From assembly GCA_945862475.1 (NCBI GenBank), contig CAMAYW010000059.1, positions 1 through 9,577 on the forward strand: 9,577 nucleotides of DNA. The letters are read 5' to 3'. Positions 6,513 through 9,577 of this stretch are shown one piece after another. The translations under genes were made by a program, and so were the position numbers. The notes beneath the pieces were generated by a model. The model ran no database searches and was not told the origin of the DNA. It saw nothing but the letters and a program-made list of their open reading frames with translations. Position 1 is the stretch's first letter; each line of letters starts with the position of its first letter. This DNA is from Bacteriovorax stolpii. GTDB lineage: Bacteria; Bdellovibrionota; Bacteriovoracia; Bacteriovoracales; Bacteriovoracaceae.

Positions 6513-8543
6513 ATGGCCGTCGAAGAAGTTAAGCGCCGCAGCGCAAAGGTCAAAGAAGCTATTATTGAGAGCAAAGACCAACGTTGGCATTGCCGCAATC
6601 GAGTCACACTTGTATTTGGAAGTAATGATACCGAAGAGCTTGATACTTATATTTATACCAAGGACTCCCTTGAATTTAAAAAAGTAAATTTTCATCAGGC
6701 CAAATCAAAGGCGATCGAAGAAATTCTTGATAACTGCATTGATGAATTCTATCGCGGACATGTCTCTGAGATCCACGTTAATCTTTCGCAGGACGCTAAG
6801 ATTGTAACCGTTCAAGATAATGGAATTGGTTTTCCGCTTGCTAAGATAAAAGACGTATACACTGAGTTTAGAACTGGTTCTAAGTTTAAAGATGAAGAAG
6901 TGGATGATAAGGGATTCCTTTACAGAACTCTTGGCCAAAATGGACTGGGAGCTTCGGCAACTTGCCTCACATCAGATATGTTTAAGGCCACAATCAGGCA
7001 CTACAATTCTAAAAAAGAGCAAACGTTTGAATTTTTAGATGGTGCTCTTCACATAAAAAAAACAAAAGAGAAGCCCTTTAAAGGACCTTCTGGTGTTAAA
7101 GTCGAGCTGACTCTTGCGAAAGAAGTTTATAAGAATCAAGTCGTTGATAGAGAGCTTCTCCGTAAAAGAATTATCGACCTTGCCTATAATAATCCAGGTT
7201 TAACTTTTTATTTTAATGAAGAAAAATATCTTTATAAAAAAGGTCTTTTCGAGCTTGCTCAAAGAATTGATGCTAGTTCAGCTCAATTAATCGGGGATGA
7301 AGGTTACACCTACGAGACAACAAACATCAAGGGTGCCAAGGTTAAGGCAAAATATGATGTTCACGTCTCTGTGACTTTTGACAAAAAGTCAGATGAGAAA
7401 GAGAGAATGATCTCTTTTGTGAACTCTACTCCAACGTATGATGGAGGCTTCCACCATGATCGGATTAAGCGTCTCTATATTAATACCGTTAAAGAAAAAC
7501 TTGAGCGAACCGCTAAAAAAGACAAGTTAACTCTCGTTGATAACGATGTCTTGGCCGGTATGACGTTTGTGATTGGTATCGTGATGCCAAACCCACGTTT
7601 TGAATCACAGACAAAGAGAAAACTCGTGAGAGACACTCTTTTAGAGAAAGCTCTTGAGACATTTATGAATGATGGTATGGCGAAGTTTATGAGAAAAAAT
7701 CAGGAACTTCTTGATCATATTATGGAGCGTGCAAAATCACGTCAGCGTTTGATGGATTTAAAAGATGCTTCAAAGCTTGCTAAAAAAGGTAAAAAGCAAA
7801 GAGTTGAAAAGCTTCTTGATGCCAATGAGAGAAAAGATAGAACAAAGTGTGCTCTATTTATCTGTGAAGGGGACTCAGCTATTGGCGGATTACGCTCGGC
7901 CAGAGATAAACTCTATCAAGGTGGAATTGCACTAAAAGGGAAGCCTATGAATGTTTCTCAAGCTTCTATTAAAGAAGTGCTTGAGAACCAAGAGTTTGCG
8001 GACATTATGAGTTCCATTGGTTTAGCGATTGGACAAAAACCAGATCCAAAAGAGCTTCGTTACTCTAAAATTGTCTTCCTTGCTGACTCTGATGTGGATG
8101 GTGGTCACATTAATACACTTCTCACGAATTTCTTTTTTACTTTCTGGCCTGAGATGTTTGAGATGGGGATGATTCAAATCGCCAAGGCCCCATTATTTGA
8201 GGTCGTAACTGATAAAGGAACGATCTATTGTGAGTCTGAGCCTGAACTAGAAAAACTAAAAAATAGAAAAGACATTAAGATCAAAGAAATTATGAGAAAC
8301 AAGGGACTTGGAGAAATGAGCCAAGAAGCCTTTAAGCATGTTCTTAATAGAAAAGATTTTACAAAAATTTCAGTCAAAGACATGAAGGCATCCAAAAACA
8401 TGCTTGAAACTTGTTTTGGGAAAGAATCTCAACTTCGAAAAGATCTTCTTATTGATTCGGATGAAATTGATGTTGATTTAACGAACGTTATTGCCGGAGT
8501 TAAGGCACAAAAGAAAAAAGCTGCACGTGAGGCCAGAGCATAA
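6513..8543 (+). CDS. Type IIA DNA topoisomerase, ATPase/Toprim subunit (GyrB/ParE-type, divergent)
   Basis: 676 residues from ATG 6513, near ParE length. Type IIA enzymes pass one duplex through a break in another using ATP; this subunit supplies the ATPase and metal-binding Toprim parts. The GHKL ATPase has Glu70, Asn74 and Asp77 in EEILDNCIDE, Asp102 in QDNGIGFP, and the lid GQNGLGAS at 141-148. The transducer lysine is Lys368 in NPRFESQTKRKL. Toprim has EGDSA with Glu452, and DSDVDGGHI with Asp525 and Asp527. KGLGEMS near 597 and a Lys/Arg-rich tail follow. The bacterial RPGMYIG box is absent and replaced by a longer N-terminal region. KGKPMNVSQASIKEVLENQEF and NPRFESQTK recall eukaryotic or T4 topoisomerase II more than GyrB. 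The partner gene starts 2 bp downstream. ParE is the nearest bacterial label, but the divergence makes a symbol unsafe. Confidence 0.93.
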   Translation: MAVEEVKRRSAKVKEAIIESKDQRWHCRNRVTLVFGSNDTEELDTYIYTKDSLEFKKVNFHQAKSKAIEEILDNCIDEFYRGHVSEIHVNLSQDAKIVTVQDNGIGFPLAKIKDVYTEFRTGSKFKDEEVDDKGFLYRTLGQNGLGASATCLTSDMFKATIRHYNSKKEQTFEFLDGALHIKKTKEKPFKGPSGVKVELTLAKEVYKNQVVDRELLRKRIIDLAYNNPGLTFYFNEEKYLYKKGLFELAQRIDASSAQLIGDEGYTYETTNIKGAKVKAKYDVHVSVTFDKKSDEKERMISFVNSTPTYDGGFHHDRIKRLYINTVKEKLERTAKKDKLTLVDNDVLAGMTFVIGIVMPNPRFESQTKRKLVRDTLLEKALETFMNDGMAKFMRKNQELLDHIMERAKSRQRLMDLKDASKLAKKGKKQRVEKLLDANERKDRTKCALFICEGDSAIGGLRSARDKLYQGGIALKGKPMNVSQASIKEVLENQEFADIMSSIGLAIGQKPDPKELRYSKIVFLADSDVDGGHINTLLTNFFFTFWPEMFEMGMIQIAKAPLFEVVTDKGTIYCESEPELEKLKNRKDIKIKEIMRNKGLGEMSQEAFKHVLNRKDFTKISVKDMKASKNMLETCFGKESQLRKDLLIDSDEIDVDLTNVIAGVKAQKKKAAREARA

Positions 8544-8545
8544 AT

Positions 8546-9577
8546 ATGAAAGATTCTAATCAAGCACTCCATTCAATGGCCGCCGTCCCTTTAGAGGCGT
8601 TGGTTAAAGAAGAATACAGAACCTATCAAATCTATACATTGATGGATCGAGCGATTCCTTACTTGCAAGATGGACTAAAGCCCTCTCAAAGAAGGATTCT
8701 CTTCACTCTTTGGAAGAATTCAAACAAAGGCCTTATTAAGGTAAGTTCTTTGACTGGACTTGTTTTAACTCTTCATCCCCACGGCCCTGCTTCAGTTGAG
8801 CAGTCGATTGTGAATCTTGCCCAAGACTATACTTTCTCCAATAACTACCCTTTGATTGATAAGAAGGGGTACTTTGGTGAAAGGATGGAAACCCAGGCAG
8901 CTGCGGCCCGATATATTGAATGTAAATTAGGAAAAGTTGCTGAACTTTTACTCTTTGATGATATGAACCAGGTTCAAATGGTTCCCAACTATGATGAAAA
9001 AGTCATGGAGCCAGTGGGTCTTCTTCCAAAACTTCCTATTATGCTACTTAATGGAGCTGAGGGGATTGGAACTGGATTCTCATCTGTCATTCCAAGTTTT
9101 AATCACGATGAGATTATTAAATCGATGATCTCATTTGTTGAAACTGGGAAAATTAAAAAGATTAAGCCTTACTTCCGTTACTACACTGAAAAAGTTGAAA
9201 CTGATGAGAAGGCGAGAATCATCACGAAAATGAGTTTCAAGCAAGTGGGTGAGAAAATCTTTATTACGGAAGTGCCAAAAGGTTACGATGCTCAGAAAAT
9301 CTACCGTCACCTTAATAAGCACATGGATAATGATTTCTTAAAAGACTACATCGATTCCTCTGTAGATAATGTGATTAATATTGAGCTTATGTTTAAAAGA
9401 GGTCAGACTCCGGCCCTTGAGGAAGTTGAAAAGGTGATGGGGGTTTCAAGTTCCATCGTTCCTAATTACACCCTGATTACTGAAAAAGGTGTAAAAGTTT
9501 TCCATACTGTGGAAGAAATTCTAGAAGTCTTCACGGTTCAACGACTTGCCGTCACTAAGCGTCGCTATGAGCTTCTC
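8546..9577 (+). CDS. Type IIA DNA topoisomerase, breakage-reunion subunit (GyrA/ParC-type, divergent; 3' end outside window)
   Basis: 344 codons present, open to the right edge; GyrA/ParC proteins run to about 750-870 residues, so less than half is seen. It cuts and rejoins DNA through a tyrosine, here Arg122-Tyr123 in AAAARYIECKL. The winged helix starts at DGLKPSQRRILFTLW (42-56) and contains HPHG at 77-80; the tower begins with PKLPIMLLNGAEGIGTGFSS (161-180). NGAEGIGTGFSS, SIVNLAQ, SNN and KVSSLTG are features I associate with eukaryotic topoisomerase II (KVAQLAG, TIVNLAQ, INGAEGIGTGWS), while HPHG and GYFGERMETQAAA are closer to bacterial GyrA. The positions matching E. coli GyrA Ser83 and Asp87 are Ala82 and Gln86. 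It begins 2 bp after the ATPase subunit gene; a second Met at codon 11 is an alternative start. Confidence 0.93.
   Translation, partial: MKDSNQALHSMAAVPLEALVKEEYRTYQIYTLMDRAIPYLQDGLKPSQRRILFTLWKNSNKGLIKVSSLTGLVLTLHPHGPASVEQSIVNLAQDYTFSNNYPLIDKKGYFGERMETQAAAARYIECKLGKVAELLLFDDMNQVQMVPNYDEKVMEPVGLLPKLPIMLLNGAEGIGTGFSSVIPSFNHDEIIKSMISFVETGKIKKIKPYFRYYTEKVETDEKARIITKMSFKQVGEKIFITEVPKGYDAQKIYRHLNKHMDNDFLKDYIDSSVDNVINIELMFKRGQTPALEEVEKVMGVSSSIVPNYTLITEKGVKVFHTVEEILEVFTVQRLAVTKRRYELL

Noticed and set aside
6434..6607. N-terminal extension of the secreted protein reading frame up to 6607 on the minus strand
   Set aside because: The extension would cross the divergent promoter and the topoisomerase start, and it would bury a clear signal peptide that begins at ATG 6433.
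6495..6938. Two minus-strand open frames (6495-6695 and 6705-6938)
   Set aside because: Both are antisense to the conserved ATPase domain and show no protein features of their own.
9131..9322. Minus-strand open frame
   Set aside because: Antisense to the breakage-reunion subunit; no recognisable features.

Overview
The window is an AT-rich bacterial chromosomal segment with tightly packed genes. The broad housekeeping content (Fe-S cluster assembly, arginyl-tRNA synthetase, a type IIA topoisomerase pair), the small secreted proteins and the two membrane-anchored FHA proteins would fit a predatory or free-living delta-type lineage such as Bdellovibrionota (Bacteriovorax-like). That placement is an impression from gene content and composition, not a demonstrated assignment. 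No RNA genes, insertion sequences, CRISPR arrays or phage integration signatures were found.

Layout. (1) 1-1774, minus strand: an Rrf2-family Fe-S regulator followed by sufB through a 4-nt ATGA overlap; sufB runs off the left edge. (2) 1775-1922: a divergent intergenic region with nested CC-TA/TA-GG palindromes in front of the rrf2 gene. (3) 1923-2276, plus strand: a small cysteine-rich secreted protein whose stop codon overlaps that of the convergent gene. (4) 2273-6433, minus strand: a five-gene run reading, in transcription order, secreted SRPBCC/START-like protein, GNAT acetyltransferase, argS, FHA protein 1, FHA protein 2. Gaps are 37, 30, 0 and 38 bp. The last 38-bp gap holds a strong promoter-like sequence that would give a leaderless mRNA for FHA protein 2. 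(5) 6434-6512: a divergent promoter region. (6) 6513-9577, plus strand: a two-gene type IIA topoisomerase operon (ATPase/Toprim subunit, then breakage-reunion subunit, 2 bp apart); the second gene runs off the right edge.

The most striking content is the topoisomerase pair. It has the split gene order of bacterial GyrB/GyrA or ParE/ParC, but many motifs read like eukaryotic or T4-type topoisomerase II (for example NGAEGIGTGFSS, KVSSLTG, SIVNLAQ, NPRFESQTK, KGKPMNV). It lacks the usual bacterial RPGMYIG box and the quinolone-contacting Ser and acidic residues. It may be an ancient or captured T4/eukaryote-like topoisomerase working as this organism's second type II enzyme.

The suf part is a conventional self-regulated Fe-S assembly operon, but its regulator has an unusual putative cluster-ligand pattern: Cys-X4-Cys-X5-Cys, with a Glu where NsrR and RsrR have an acidic ligand.
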